A stretch of 64,000 nt of DNA from Pseudomonas fluorescens. GTDB taxonomy: Bacteria; Pseudomonadota; Gammaproteobacteria; Pseudomonadales; Pseudomonadaceae. Location of the stretch: assembly GCF_001623525.1 (NCBI RefSeq), contig NZ_CP015225.1, positions 5,654,501-5,718,500 on the forward strand, written 5' to 3'. The position numbers and the translations under genes are program-made. The notes beneath the pieces were generated by a model. The model had not been told where the DNA came from. It saw nothing but the letters and a program-made list of their open reading frames with translations, and made no database searches. Shown in pieces: positions 9,327 to 17,117 of the stretch (position 1 is its first letter; every line of letters begins with the position of its first letter).

Positions 9327-10211
9327 ATGCGAATGCGCCTTATGTTACTGGGCGGCGGAAATGCCCTTGGGCAGGCGCTGATTCGCCTCGGTGCAGAAGA
9401 AGACATCGGTTTTCTTGCCCCCCGCCCGCCCGAAGACGGTTGGGATGCCGCGAGCCTGACGCAACTGCTCGACGACACCCGTCCGGACGCCTTGATCAAC
9501 CTGGCGTACTACTTCGACTGGTTCCAGGCCGAGGCTGTCAGCGAGCAGCGCCTGGCCAGCCAGGAGCGCGCTGTCGAGCGCCTGGCCGAGCTGTGCCAGC
9601 ATCACAACATCGTCTTGCTGCAACCGTCGAGCTATCGCGTGTTCGATGGCTCCCGCGCCACGGCCTACAGCGAGAAAGACGAGCCCGTGCCCCTGGGCGT
9701 GCGCGGCCAGGCGCTGTGGCGGATCGAGCAAAGCGTGCGCGCCACCTGCCCGCAACACGTGCTGCTGCGGTTCGGCTGGCTGCTGGACGACAGCGCCGAT
9801 GGCATCCTTGGGCGTTTCCTGGCCCGGGCCGAACAGCCCGAGGAGTTGCTGCTGGCCGACGACCGCCGCGGTAATCCGACGCCGGTGGACGATGCGGCTC
9901 GGGTGATCATCTCGGTGCTCAAGCAACTCGATTGCGCGGCGCCGCTGTGGGGCACTTATCATTACGCCGGGCACGAGGCGACTACACCGCTGGCGCTGGG
10001 CCAGGCGATCCTGACCGAAGCCCGTGCCCTGCATCCGCTGGCCATCGAGTCGCCCACCCCCCAGGCCCACGCCGCACGGCCGGACGCCGCGGAAGAACCG
10101 CAGCACGCGGTGCTGGCCTGCAAGAAAATTCTGCACACTTTCGGGATCAAGCCCCGCGCCTGGCGCGCGGCACTCCCGGGCTTACTGGATAGGTTTTATC
10201 GCCATGGCTGA
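9327..10211 (+). CDS. RmlD-like sugar nucleotide-binding protein (probably catalytically altered)
   Basis: 294 residues of the extended short-chain dehydrogenase fold, RmlD-substrate-binding type. The N-terminus has a glycine-rich nucleotide loop (LLGGGNALGQ). At the place where RmlD has the catalytic Tyr-x-x-x-Lys (VYGxxK), this protein reads VRGQAL, so both catalytic residues seem replaced. That points to a binding or regulatory role, or an altered activity, rather than ordinary dTDP-4-dehydrorhamnose reduction. It overlaps the epimerase gene downstream by eight bases, and the pair corresponds to what I recall as PA4069-PA4068. An alternative ATG lies at 9333. Confidence 0.75.
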   Translation: MRMRLMLLGGGNALGQALIRLGAEEDIGFLAPRPPEDGWDAASLTQLLDDTRPDALINLAYYFDWFQAEAVSEQRLASQERAVERLAELCQHHNIVLLQPSSYRVFDGSRATAYSEKDEPVPLGVRGQALWRIEQSVRATCPQHVLLRFGWLLDDSADGILGRFLARAEQPEELLLADDRRGNPTPVDDAARVIISVLKQLDCAAPLWGTYHYAGHEATTPLALGQAILTEARALHPLAIESPTPQAHAARPDAAEEPQHAVLACKKILHTFGIKPRAWRAALPGLLDRFYRHG

Positions 10212-11133
10212 AGGCCCTGTTTTAATCACCGGCGGCGCGGGTTTCATTGGCTCGCACCTGACCGACGCTTTGCTTGCCAAGGGACATTCGGTACGCATCC
10301 TCGATGATCTGTCCACTGGCAAGCGCAGCAACCTGCCGCTGGACAACCCCGCTGTCGAACTGATCGAAGGCGACGTCGCCGATGCCGCGCTGGTGGCGCG
10401 GGTCATGGCCGGTTGCAGCGCCGTCGCGCACCTGGCGGCGGTGGCTTCGGTGCAAGCTTCGGTGGACGACCCGGTGCGCACGCACCAGAGCAATTTCATC
10501 GGCACCCTGAATGTCTGCGAAGCCATGCGCCAGAGCGGTGTGAAACGGGTGCTGTTCGCCTCCAGCGCAGCGGTCTACGGCAACAACGGCGAAGGCGAGT
10601 CGATCGACGAAGAAACCCCCAAGGCGCCGCTCACGCCGTATGCCTCGGACAAACTGGCCAGCGAGTTCTACTTCGACTTCTATCGCCGCCAGCATGATCT
10701 GGAGCCGGTGGTGTTCCGCTTCTTCAACATCTACGGCCCGCGCCAGGATCCGTCCTCGCCGTATTCCGGGGTCATCAGCATCTTCAGCGAACGGGCACAG
10801 AAAGGCCTGCCGATCACCGTGTTCGGTGATGGCGAGCAGACCCGGGATTTTGTCTACGTCGAAGACTTGGTGGACTTGCTGGTGCAGGCCATCGAGAAAC
10901 CAGAAGTGGAAGTCGGGGCAGTGAACGTCGGCTGGAACCAGGCCACGACCCTCAAGCAGATGCTCCAGGCCCTGGCCGCCGTGGTGGGTGATCTGCCGCC
11001 GATCAGCTACGGCCCGGCGCGTTCCGGCGACATCCGCCATTCCCGGGCCGACAATCGCCGGCTGGGGCAGCGCTTCAGCTTTCCCCAGCAAACGCCGCTG
11101 AGTGTGGGGCTGGCGCGGTTGTTGGGCCGCTGA
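10204..11133 (+). CDS. NAD-dependent epimerase/dehydratase (GalE-like)
   Basis: 309 residues. GGAGFIGSHL at the N-terminus is the NAD-binding loop, SSAAVYG carries the catalytic Ser, and YASDK (near residue 147) is the Tyr-x-x-x-Lys pair. The sugar-binding region NIYGPRQDP is typical of UDP-glucose/UDP-N-acetylglucosamine 4-epimerases. It presumably epimerises a UDP-sugar for surface polysaccharide, but the exact substrate cannot be read from the sequence. The ATG at 10204 lies inside the end of the preceding gene, so the two are a coupled pair. A strong terminator follows at once. Confidence 0.85.
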   Translation: MAEGPVLITGGAGFIGSHLTDALLAKGHSVRILDDLSTGKRSNLPLDNPAVELIEGDVADAALVARVMAGCSAVAHLAAVASVQASVDDPVRTHQSNFIGTLNVCEAMRQSGVKRVLFASSAAVYGNNGEGESIDEETPKAPLTPYASDKLASEFYFDFYRRQHDLEPVVFRFFNIYGPRQDPSSPYSGVISIFSERAQKGLPITVFGDGEQTRDFVYVEDLVDLLVQAIEKPEVEVGAVNVGWNQATTLKQMLQALAAVVGDLPPISYGPARSGDIRHSRADNRRLGQRFSFPQQTPLSVGLARLLGR

Positions 11134-11137
11134 ACGA

Positions 11138-11166
11138 AAAAGGCGCCTTTCGAGGCGCCTTTTTCA
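11138..11166 (+). terminator. Rho-independent terminator after the epimerase gene
   Basis: AAAAAGGCGCC, a three- to four-base loop and GGCGCCTTTTT form a GC-rich stem followed by a T run, five bases after the stop codon. The A and T tracts on both sides make it potentially bidirectional for the convergent oprG transcript. Confidence 0.9.
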
Positions 11167-11188
11167 TGAACTTGCTGGAGTGAATACT

Positions 11189-11282
11189 GTGGCGAGGGAG
11201 CTTGCTCCCGCTGGGCTGCGAAGCAGACCCAAAGTATTTGCGACCGCTTCGCGCTCGAGCGGGAGCAAGCTCCCTCGCCACA
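11189..11282. repeat. REPIN between convergent epimerase and oprG genes
   Basis: Two facing REP cores of the GTGGCGAGGGAGC family, about 95 bases overall. It lies just past the terminator, between the two convergent genes. Confidence 0.85.
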
Positions 11283-11315
11283 GGATGTGTTGTCAGCTGT
11301 TCATTGCGTTGCCAT

Positions 11316-12014
11316 TTAAAACTTGTAACCCAACCCCACCATGTAGATCCATGGGTCCACATCGACATTCACCTTGGCCCGAGTCCCGCCGGCCACGGCG
11401 TTGTTGTCCACATACGCGGTGGTGTCGATGTCGATGTAGCGAATCTGGCCGTTGATCATGACGTTGTCGGTCAACATGTAGTCAGCACCCACTTGCCACG
11501 CCATGCCCCAACTGTTGCTCGCGCGGAAATTGCTGAAGCCGTTGGCGCTGGCTTCACTGCCGACGTGTTCGTCGTAGATCCAGGTGTAGTTGATACCGGC
11601 GCCGACATAAGGTTGGAACGTCGACTTGGCGTCGAGTGGGTAGTAGACCAGGCTGAGGGTTGGCGGCAGGTGCTTGAGGGTGCCGAGCTTGTTGTTGGCC
11701 GCGCCCAGGGCGGTGCCTTTGATTTTCACGTCGTGCTCGAACGGCGAGGCCGCCAGCAGTTCGATCCCCAGGTTGTTGGTGATCATGTAGGCGAAGTTCA
11801 AGCCCAACTGCGTGTCGCTACTCATGGTCGCCTTGCCGCCCAGGTCGGCGCCGGCCAGCGGGCCACGGTCGACCTTGACGCTGGAGCTGTCGGCTTCCGG
11901 ATTGACGGTGATGGCACCGGCGCGAACGATAATATCGCCGGCTGTGTGGGCCTGGGCGAGTGGGGCGGCGAGCGCGAGGGCGGCGAGGGAAGCGCAGAGC
12001 AAGGACTTGTTCAT
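11316..12014 (-). CDS. oprG: OprG/OmpW-family outer membrane protein
   Basis: 232 residues starting MNKSLLCASL with a Sec signal peptide ending at AQA, then an eight-stranded OmpW-type beta-barrel that ends in the aromatic C-terminus YKF expected for Bam recognition. OmpW/OprG proteins are small outer membrane channels for hydrophobic or small amphipathic molecules. ATG 12014 was preferred to an earlier in-frame ATG because GGAG precedes it and the signal peptide begins there. In P. aeruginosa, oprG depends on the anaerobic regulator Anr, and two Anr-type boxes stand upstream here, one centred at about -41.5 from a predicted start of transcription. Confidence 0.92.
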   Translation of the reverse strand: MNKSLLCASLAALALAAPLAQAHTAGDIIVRAGAITVNPEADSSSVKVDRGPLAGADLGGKATMSSDTQLGLNFAYMITNNLGIELLAASPFEHDVKIKGTALGAANNKLGTLKHLPPTLSLVYYPLDAKSTFQPYVGAGINYTWIYDEHVGSEASANGFSNFRASNSWGMAWQVGADYMLTDNVMINGQIRYIDIDTTAYVDNNAVAGGTRAKVNVDVDPWIYMVGLGYKF

Positions 12015-12048
12015 GAGGGCTCCAGAGGGCATCGAAATTTGATGTCTC

Positions 12049-12054
12049 ATGGTA
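12049..12054 (-). promoter_or_regulatory. Predicted -10 element of oprG
   Basis: TACCAT on the minus strand, about 35 bases before the start codon. A transcription start near 12042 would place the proximal Anr box exactly at the class II activator position. Confidence 0.5.
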
Positions 12055-12076
12055 CGAAGCCGTCTGGTCCGGTCTT

Positions 12077-12090
12077 TTGACCCAGCTCAA
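12077..12090. promoter_or_regulatory. Proximal Anr/FNR-type box upstream of oprG
   Basis: TTGACCCAGCTCAA fits the TTGAT-N4-ATCAA Anr/Dnr consensus with two changes. Its centre (12083.5) is 41.5 bases from the transcription start inferred from the -10 element. Confidence 0.7.
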
Positions 12091-12109
12091 TGAGTCAGGG
12101 GGTGTTTAA

Positions 12110-12123
12110 TTGACTCAGCTCAA
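12110..12123. promoter_or_regulatory. Distal Anr/FNR-type box upstream of oprG
   Basis: TTGACTCAGCTCAA differs at one base from the proximal box and lies 33 bases (about three helical turns) further upstream, so both would sit on the same face of the DNA. Confidence 0.65.
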
Positions 12124-12154
12124 TAAAAGCACTGATGAGAAAATTCGAGGGAAC

Positions 12155-12243
12155 CATCGCGAGCAAGCTCGCTCCCACATCATTCGACCGCATGCTTTCT
12201 GAAGAAACACGATCAACTGTTGGAGCGAGCTTGCTCGTGATAG
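12155..12243. repeat. REPIN-like pair, GTGGGAGCGAGC family
   Basis: CGCGAGCAAGCTCGCTCCCAC and a facing, slightly diverged copy about 50 bases later. It lies between the oprG promoter and the end of the DUF3299 gene. Confidence 0.75.
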
Positions 12244-12274
12244 CTATCTGACTGACCGCACATCACGACCGGAT

Positions 12275-12793
12275 TCACTCCGGCAGCTCATACACATAAA
12301 TCTTCTCGGCCTCCATCTGATACCCGGCATCGGCCAGTTCACTGGTGGACGGCTTGACCTGCATCGGCCCTTCGACCCAGTACGGTTGATACAACTCGTC
12401 GAGCTTGACCCCGACTTCACTTTTCACATGCACGATCTGGTTGGACGGCGGTGGCGGTACGTGGATACAGGCGCCGAAATACGGCACCAGCAAAAAGTCG
12501 GTGGTGCGACCTTCCTCGCTGACTTCCAGCGGCACGATATAGCCCGGCAAACGAATCTGCTGGCCATCGAGGGCCTTGACCACCGGGGCGTTGGGCAAGT
12601 CTTGCTTGGCCGCAGGGGCGGATTCGGCGGCCAGGGCGTCGCTCATCTTCGACAAGTCGTGCAGCGGGGTCATGTTCGGCACTTCTGGCGGGGCGTCCGG
12701 CGGGATCATTTCCGACCAGGCCAGGTCCCTCGGCTCGGCCGCCCACAGCGGCAGGGCGACCATCATCAACAGCGCAAGCAGGGCGCGGGGCAT
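12275..12793 (-). CDS. DUF3299 domain protein, last gene of the zinc-linked operon
   Basis: 172 residues with a signal peptide (MPRALLALLMMVALPLWAA) and the DUF3299 hallmark FGACIHVPPPPSNQ near residues 110-125. It is exported, and its biochemical role is unknown. The ATG at 12793 has a well-spaced GAGGA. An earlier ATG at 12808 overlaps the permease stop in ATGA, so either start gives a coupled gene. It matches PA4066 in the P. aeruginosa PA4063-PA4066 set, reported to respond to zinc limitation, so a role in periplasmic zinc handling is inferred from context only. Confidence 0.8.
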   Translation of the reverse strand: MPRALLALLMMVALPLWAAEPRDLAWSEMIPPDAPPEVPNMTPLHDLSKMSDALAAESAPAAKQDLPNAPVVKALDGQQIRLPGYIVPLEVSEEGRTTDFLLVPYFGACIHVPPPPSNQIVHVKSEVGVKLDELYQPYWVEGPMQVKPSTSELADAGYQMEAEKIYVYELPE

Positions 12794-12804
12794 TTTCAAG
12801 GTCC

Positions 12805-14070
12805 TCATAGACGGATCGACAGGCCGTCGGCCAACGATTGGCGATAGGCGCGCCAGGCCGGCACGCTGCCCATCAGCAGGGCGGCGACCAGGATGCCAGC
12901 CAGCAGCGTCCATTCATATTCGCTCGGCCAGCTCAGCGGCAGGTACAAGCCATAGGCCGACTGCACGTAACCCTGGGCGGCAGCGATGCCGATGTACAGC
13001 AAGGCCAGCCCGGCGATGACCCCGGCCAGCGCCAGGGCGAAGGCTTCGAGCACCAGCAGCGTTGCGATGTGCCACGGCCGCGCACCCACCGAGCGCAGGA
13101 TCGCCATTTCCCGGCGCCGCTCGTTGAGGCTGGTGAGGATCGCCGTAAGCATGCCGATCAACCCGGTCAGGACCACGAACAGCGAAATCACGAACAGGGC
13201 TTTTTCCGCGGTGCCCATCAGGCTCCACAATTCCTGAAGCGCCACGCCGGGCAGGATCGCCAGCAAGGGTTCGCCGCGGAACTCGTTGATCTCGCGCTGC
13301 AAGGCAAAGGTGGAGATCTTGTTGTTGAGGCCGAGCATGAACGCGGTGATCGCTTGGGGCGTGAGGTCCATGTTGCGGGCCTGGTCGGCGCTGATGCGGC
13401 CATTGCCCTGGGCCGGCACGCCGTTCTTCCAGTCGATGTGGATCGCCTCCATGCCGCCGAGGCTGATGTGCAGCGTGCGGTCCACCGGGGTGCCGGTGCG
13501 CTTGAGAATCCCGACCACGGTGAAGGGCTTGTCGTCATGCTTGACCAGGCTGATCGCCGCCACGCCGTGGGCCAGTACCAGTTTATCGCCGAGCTTGTAG
13601 TGCAGCGCCTCGGCCACTTCGGCACCGAGCACCACTTCGAACGGATCGGTTGCGAAAGCCCGGCCGTCGGCCAGTTCCAAGTGCTGCTGGCGGCCGTACT
13701 GGTAATGCTCGAAGTAGGCCTCGGTGGTACCCATCACCCGATAACCACGGTGGGAATCGCCTAGGGACATGGGGATCGCCCACTTCACTTTCGGGTTACT
13801 GGCGAAGTGTTCAAAGCTGTCCCAGCGGATGTTGTTGGTGGCGTTGCCGATGCGAAACACCGAATACAGCAGCAGGTTCACCGAGCCGGAGCGGGCGCCG
13901 ACGATCAGGTCAGTGCCACTGATGGTGCTGGCGAAACTGGCTCGCGCCTCGGTACGTACCCGCTCCACTGCCAGCAACAAACAAACAGAAAGGGCGATGG
14001 CAAACGCGGTGAGGATCGCGGTGAAGCGGCGGTTCGCCAGGCTGGCCATGGCTAGACGGAACAAATACAT
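12805..14070 (-). CDS. MacB/LolC-type ABC transporter permease (FtsX domain)
   Basis: 421 residues: one N-terminal membrane helix (residues about 15-37), a large periplasmic MacB-PCD-like domain, then three C-terminal helices of the FtsX domain (about 275-400). This topology belongs to type VII ABC systems, which transmit ATP hydrolysis across the inner membrane to periplasmic partners rather than importing solutes directly. It starts two bases after the ATPase gene and sits in the same operon as the zinc-binding ZrgA homologue. The likely task is moving or releasing a zinc-loaded partner, but no substrate is proven by sequence. Confidence 0.85.
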   Translation of the reverse strand: MYLFRLAMASLANRRFTAILTAFAIALSVCLLLAVERVRTEARASFASTISGTDLIVGARSGSVNLLLYSVFRIGNATNNIRWDSFEHFASNPKVKWAIPMSLGDSHRGYRVMGTTEAYFEHYQYGRQQHLELADGRAFATDPFEVVLGAEVAEALHYKLGDKLVLAHGVAAISLVKHDDKPFTVVGILKRTGTPVDRTLHISLGGMEAIHIDWKNGVPAQGNGRISADQARNMDLTPQAITAFMLGLNNKISTFALQREINEFRGEPLLAILPGVALQELWSLMGTAEKALFVISLFVVLTGLIGMLTAILTSLNERRREMAILRSVGARPWHIATLLVLEAFALALAGVIAGLALLYIGIAAAQGYVQSAYGLYLPLSWPSEYEWTLLAGILVAALLMGSVPAWRAYRQSLADGLSIRL

Positions 14071-14071
14071 C

Positions 14072-14782
14072 TCAAACCTCGAGTGGCGTGGCGGCGCGAT
14101 TGAGATCGGCCAGCGACAGGTTGCGGTCGAACAGCGGTGCCAGGCTCTGGTCGTGGCTGACGAACAACAGGCTCGAGCCGGCCTCGCGGCATTCGGCGAA
14201 CAGCAGTCGCAGGAAGTTTTCCCGGGCGTCGTAGTCCAGGGCCGAAGTCGGCTCGTCGGCGATCACCAGCTCCGGCTGGCCGATCAGGGCCCGGGCGGCG
14301 GCGACCCGTTGCTGTTGGCCGATGGACAGCGAGTCGGCGCGCCGCCCCAACAGGTTCGGATCGGTCAAGCCCAGGTGGGCCAGCAGCGTGGCGGCGGCTT
14401 GATCGACGCTGCCGTGGCGCTGGATCGCCCGTTGCGCACGCAGCTTGGAAAAGTGACAGGGCAGCTCGACGTTTTCGCGCACCGAGAGAAACGGCAGCAG
14501 GTTGAACTGCTGGAAGATATAGCCGGTGTGGTCGACGCGAAAGCGGTCGCGACGGCCTGCGCCCAGTTCGCTGAGTTCCTGGCCAAGCAGGCGGATGCTG
14601 CCGCGGTCCGGTGTCTGCACCCCGCCCAGCAGCCCCAGCAAGGTGGTCTTGCCGCTGCCGCTCGGGCCCTTGAGAAACAGCGTCTCACCAGCCTCCAGGC
14701 GGAACGCCGGGATATCCAGCAACGGCGGATGCCCGGGCCAACTGAAGCCTAGGTCGGAGAGTTCGATGAGTGCTTGGGTCAT
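14072..14782 (-). CDS. ABC transporter ATP-binding protein
   Basis: 236 residues with Walker A GPSGSGKTT (near 39-47), Q-loop region IFQQFN, signature LSIGQQQ and Walker B LVIADEPTSALD, then the His switch VSHD. It is of the MacB/LolD subclass and is the obvious partner of the FtsX-type permease two bases downstream. The gap upstream to zrgA holds a REP pair but no terminator, so a single zinc-regulated transcript is plausible. Confidence 0.9.
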   Translation of the reverse strand: MTQALIELSDLGFSWPGHPPLLDIPAFRLEAGETLFLKGPSGSGKTTLLGLLGGVQTPDRGSIRLLGQELSELGAGRRDRFRVDHTGYIFQQFNLLPFLSVRENVELPCHFSKLRAQRAIQRHGSVDQAAATLLAHLGLTDPNLLGRRADSLSIGQQQRVAAARALIGQPELVIADEPTSALDYDARENFLRLLFAECREAGSSLLFVSHDQSLAPLFDRNLSLADLNRAATPLEV

Positions 14783-14811
14783 ATGAAACCGGTCAGATTA
14801 AAGATCAACTC

Positions 14812-14902
14812 CTGTGGGAGCGAGCTTGCTCGCCATAGCGGTTTGTCAGGCAGCATCTGTGTTGGATGTGCCGGCCTCATCGCGAGCAAGCTCGCTCCCA
14901 CA
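14812..14902. repeat. REPIN-like pair, GTGGGAGCGAGC family
   Basis: TGTGGGAGCGAGCTTGCTCG and its facing copy enclose about 50 bases between zrgA and the ABC ATPase gene. In the transcript it would form a long hairpin that could affect downstream message stability. Confidence 0.8.
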
Positions 14903-14918
14903 TGGGCTTTCGGTGTAC

Positions 14919-15497
14919 TTAGAATTTCAGGCTGGCCGCCTTGGCCGTCACTTCCACGCCTTGCTGGCCGCTTGGGCTGATCAGTTGTACCTGAATTTTC
15001 TGGGTGGCCGGGAAGGTTTTGAACAGGGTCGCCAAGTCCAGGTTCTTCAGTGCACCCGGGGCGGCGCAGGTGAATTGGTAGTGGGCATGAATCTCACTGT
15101 GCTCGCCGTGGTGCTCGTCGCCGTCTTCATCATGGTCTTCGTGGTCCGGTTCATCGCCGAACAATGGGCTTTCCAGTTCCTGTTGGGCCACGGTGCATTT
15201 GGCGGCGGCCGGCAGGTTGAACAATGCTAGTGGCTTGTCCAGCTGCGCGCGTACGGCGGCGACCTTGGCCTTGTCGGCATCGCTGGTGGCAGCATGTTCG
15301 AAGCCCACCAGGTTCATCGCCGGGCTTTCCAGTTCCAGCTCCAGGGTCTGGCCGTCCAGGGCGGCGTTCAACCGGCCCACACCGTGTTCATGGGCACCCA
15401 GGCTGCCGTGCTCGTGGTCATGATCATGCTCGACCGCCCCATGAGCGACGGCCAATGGCAGCAGGGCGAACGGCAAAGCGAGAAGCAGACGACGCAT
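14919..15497 (-). CDS. zrgA: ZrgA-like periplasmic zinc-binding protein (DUF2796)
   Basis: 192 residues. A signal peptide (residues 1 to about 19) is followed by a His/Asp-rich cluster (HDHDHEH and HEHGVG) and a second His-rich loop of about 25 residues near the middle (DHEDHDEDGDEHHGEH). This is the DUF2796 family, whose ZrgA members bind zinc in the periplasm and aid uptake. The gene leads the set zrgA, ABC ATPase, permease, DUF3299, equivalent to PA4063-PA4066. GGAG lies just ahead of the ATG, and a Zur-like palindrome lies 18-35 bases upstream of the start, so repression under zinc-replete conditions is expected. Confidence 0.85.
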   Translation of the reverse strand: MRRLLLALPFALLPLAVAHGAVEHDHDHEHGSLGAHEHGVGRLNAALDGQTLELELESPAMNLVGFEHAATSDADKAKVAAVRAQLDKPLALFNLPAAAKCTVAQQELESPLFGDEPDHEDHDEDGDEHHGEHSEIHAHYQFTCAAPGALKNLDLATLFKTFPATQKIQVQLISPSGQQGVEVTAKAASLKF

Positions 15498-15514
15498 GAC
15501 GAGTCTCCGAAAAG

Positions 15515-15532
15515 GTTATGTAATCTTATAAC
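15515..15532. promoter_or_regulatory. Zur-like operator upstream of zrgA
   Basis: GTTATGTAATCTTATAAC has GTTAT/ATAAC ends. Its last 13 bases (15520-15532) match the GTTATAnTATAAC-type Zur core at all but two positions. It sits right before the zinc-binding gene. Confidence 0.6.
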
Positions 15533-15617
15533 GAAAGTGCGGAGAGTTTGACCGTCTGCTTGGCGTCGCGCAAGGGCCATGGGAGCATGCGAACATGAAA
15601 TATTCAGGAGCACGGTG

Positions 15618-16010
15618 ATGTTGCGGATACGCGGAACCGTCGGCGATTGGCCGGTGGACTTGTCGATCGAAATGGATGAGAGCGACTGGGCGCAGCTCGG
15701 CGCGCAATTGCAAGTGGCCAAGTGCGAGAGTGTCGCGGCCCCGGCGACCAAACCGGTGGCCAATCCGGTGAGTCAGGACGATGCCCAGTGGCAGATCGCC
15801 AAGGAACTGCTGCGCAAGGCCGGGCAATTGAGCGGTCCGGACCTGCTGGAGCAACTCGAAGGCCTGACCGGCAGCGCCTCGGCGGGCAAACGCCTGTTGG
15901 TGCGCTTGCGCCACTGTGCGGAGGTCAAGGTACTGAGCGGCGCCGATACGCCGCTCTACAGTTGGGTGGGAGAAGAAGCGGCAAGCTACAAGCCGCAAGC
16001 TTCAAGCTGA
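15618..16010 (+). CDS. Conserved hypothetical protein
   Basis: 130 residues, no signal peptide or membrane span. The start at 15618 (MLRIRGTVGDW) is set by CAGGAG seven bases upstream. The N-terminal third predicts beta strands (RIRGTVGDWPVDLSIEMD), and the C-terminal half looks helical with an SGxxLLEQLEG stretch. The last dozen codons run into a CAAGC-rich repeat, so the C-terminus may vary between strains. It is divergent from zrgA and convergent with the thioredoxin-like gene, in the position of PA4062. I do not recognise a function. Confidence 0.65.
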   Translation: MLRIRGTVGDWPVDLSIEMDESDWAQLGAQLQVAKCESVAAPATKPVANPVSQDDAQWQIAKELLRKAGQLSGPDLLEQLEGLTGSASAGKRLLVRLRHCAEVKVLSGADTPLYSWVGEEAASYKPQASS

Positions 16011-16040
16011 AGCAATCTTGCCGCTTGCCGCTTGCCGCTG
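15975..16040. repeat. CAAGC/GCTTG-rich degenerate repeat
   Basis: Short inverted and direct copies of CGGCAAGCT, GCAAGCTTCAAGC and GCCGCTTGCC lie over the end of the hypothetical gene and between two convergent genes. The pattern is common in Pseudomonas intergenic regions. Confidence 0.5.
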
Positions 16041-16045
16041 CCCCC

Positions 16046-16918
16046 CTAATACAACGCCGCGAACAGCTTGCGACGATAGGTCGTCACCAGGGGATGATCG
16101 TTGCCCAGCAGTTCGAACACTTGCAGCAAGGTCTTGTGGGGCAAGCCTTCGCTGTAGCTGCGGTTACGCACGAACAGCTTGAGCAGCGCATCGAGGGCCG
16201 CTTCGTACTGCTGGCGCGCCAGTTGCTGGATCGCCAGTTGGTACACCGCTTCATCGTCCTGCGGGTCTTTCGCCAGGCGCGCCTTGAGGTCGGCGGCGTC
16301 CGGCAGGTGCTTGGCCAGGCCGAGGAACTGGATTTGCGCCTTGGCGCCCGCGAGCGCGGCTTTGTGCTCGTCGCTTTTTACCGCATCGAGCACGGTCTGC
16401 GCTTCGTCCAGCTCGCCGCGTTCAGTCAGGCAACGGGCGTACAGGATCAGCGCCTTGGCGTTGGTGTTGTCTTCACCCAGCAACACCGTGAGCAGGGCTT
16501 CAGCGTCGGCGAAACGACCGTCGTCGAACAGCGCCTGGGCTTGTTCGAACGGGTCGGCGGCGGCTGGCGGTGGCATCTGCACGTGGGGTTCGAGCATCGC
16601 CCGCACCGCCGATTCCGGCTGGGCCCCGGCAAAGCCATCGACCGGCTGACCGTCCTTGAACAGCACCACGGTGGGCAGGCTGCGGATGCCGAAGCGGGCG
16701 ACGATATCCTGCTCGATGTCGCAGTTGACCTTGGCCAGCAGCAGTTCGCCCTGATAGCTCTCGGCAATGGTTTGCAGCATCGGCATCAGGGCCTTGCACG
16801 GCGCACACCACTCGGCCCAGAAATCCACCAGCACCGGTTTGTGGAAAGAGTTCGCGATCACCGACTGGTCGAAATCGGCGGTGGTGGCGTCGAAGATGTA
16901 GGGCGTTTCCTGAGTCAT
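16046..16918 (-). CDS. cnoX: CnoX/YbbN-type thioredoxin with TPR tail
   Basis: 290 residues: a thioredoxin domain (residues 1 to about 110) with an intact WCAPC active site near residue 38, then a tetratricopeptide-like helical tail. This is the YbbN/CnoX architecture, a chaperedoxin that holds unfolding proteins and guards cysteines during hypochlorous acid stress. E. coli CnoX has SxxC; the CxxC here suggests real redox activity, as I believe is usual in Pseudomonas. The ATG at 16918 is where the thioredoxin homology begins, and longer in-frame sequence upstream is non-conserved. Confidence 0.88.
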   Translation of the reverse strand: MTQETPYIFDATTADFDQSVIANSFHKPVLVDFWAEWCAPCKALMPMLQTIAESYQGELLLAKVNCDIEQDIVARFGIRSLPTVVLFKDGQPVDGFAGAQPESAVRAMLEPHVQMPPPAAADPFEQAQALFDDGRFADAEALLTVLLGEDNTNAKALILYARCLTERGELDEAQTVLDAVKSDEHKAALAGAKAQIQFLGLAKHLPDAADLKARLAKDPQDDEAVYQLAIQQLARQQYEAALDALLKLFVRNRSYSEGLPHKTLLQVFELLGNDHPLVTTYRRKLFAALY

Positions 16919-17019
16919 GGGCAATCTCGTAGAGCGCTTGAATGGGGCAACTATACGGCTTGGTGGGGGGTGGCTGAAAGCGGGGTGGTCTTTCGCCCTG
17001 TGGTGTCTGACAGGACGCC

Positions 17020-17113
17020 TTCGCGGGCAAGCCCGCTCCCACAGTTGATCTTCAGTGGGTACAACATTCGCGTTCACTCTAGATCCCGTGTGGGAGCAGG
17101 CTTGCTCGCGAAG
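17020..17113. repeat. REPIN-like pair, GTGGGAGCGGGC variant
   Basis: TCGCGGGCAAGCCCGCTCCCAC and a facing GTGGGAGCAGGCTTGCTCGCGA copy flank about 50 bases between two minus-strand genes. Confidence 0.75.
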
Positions 17114-17117
17114 CTTT

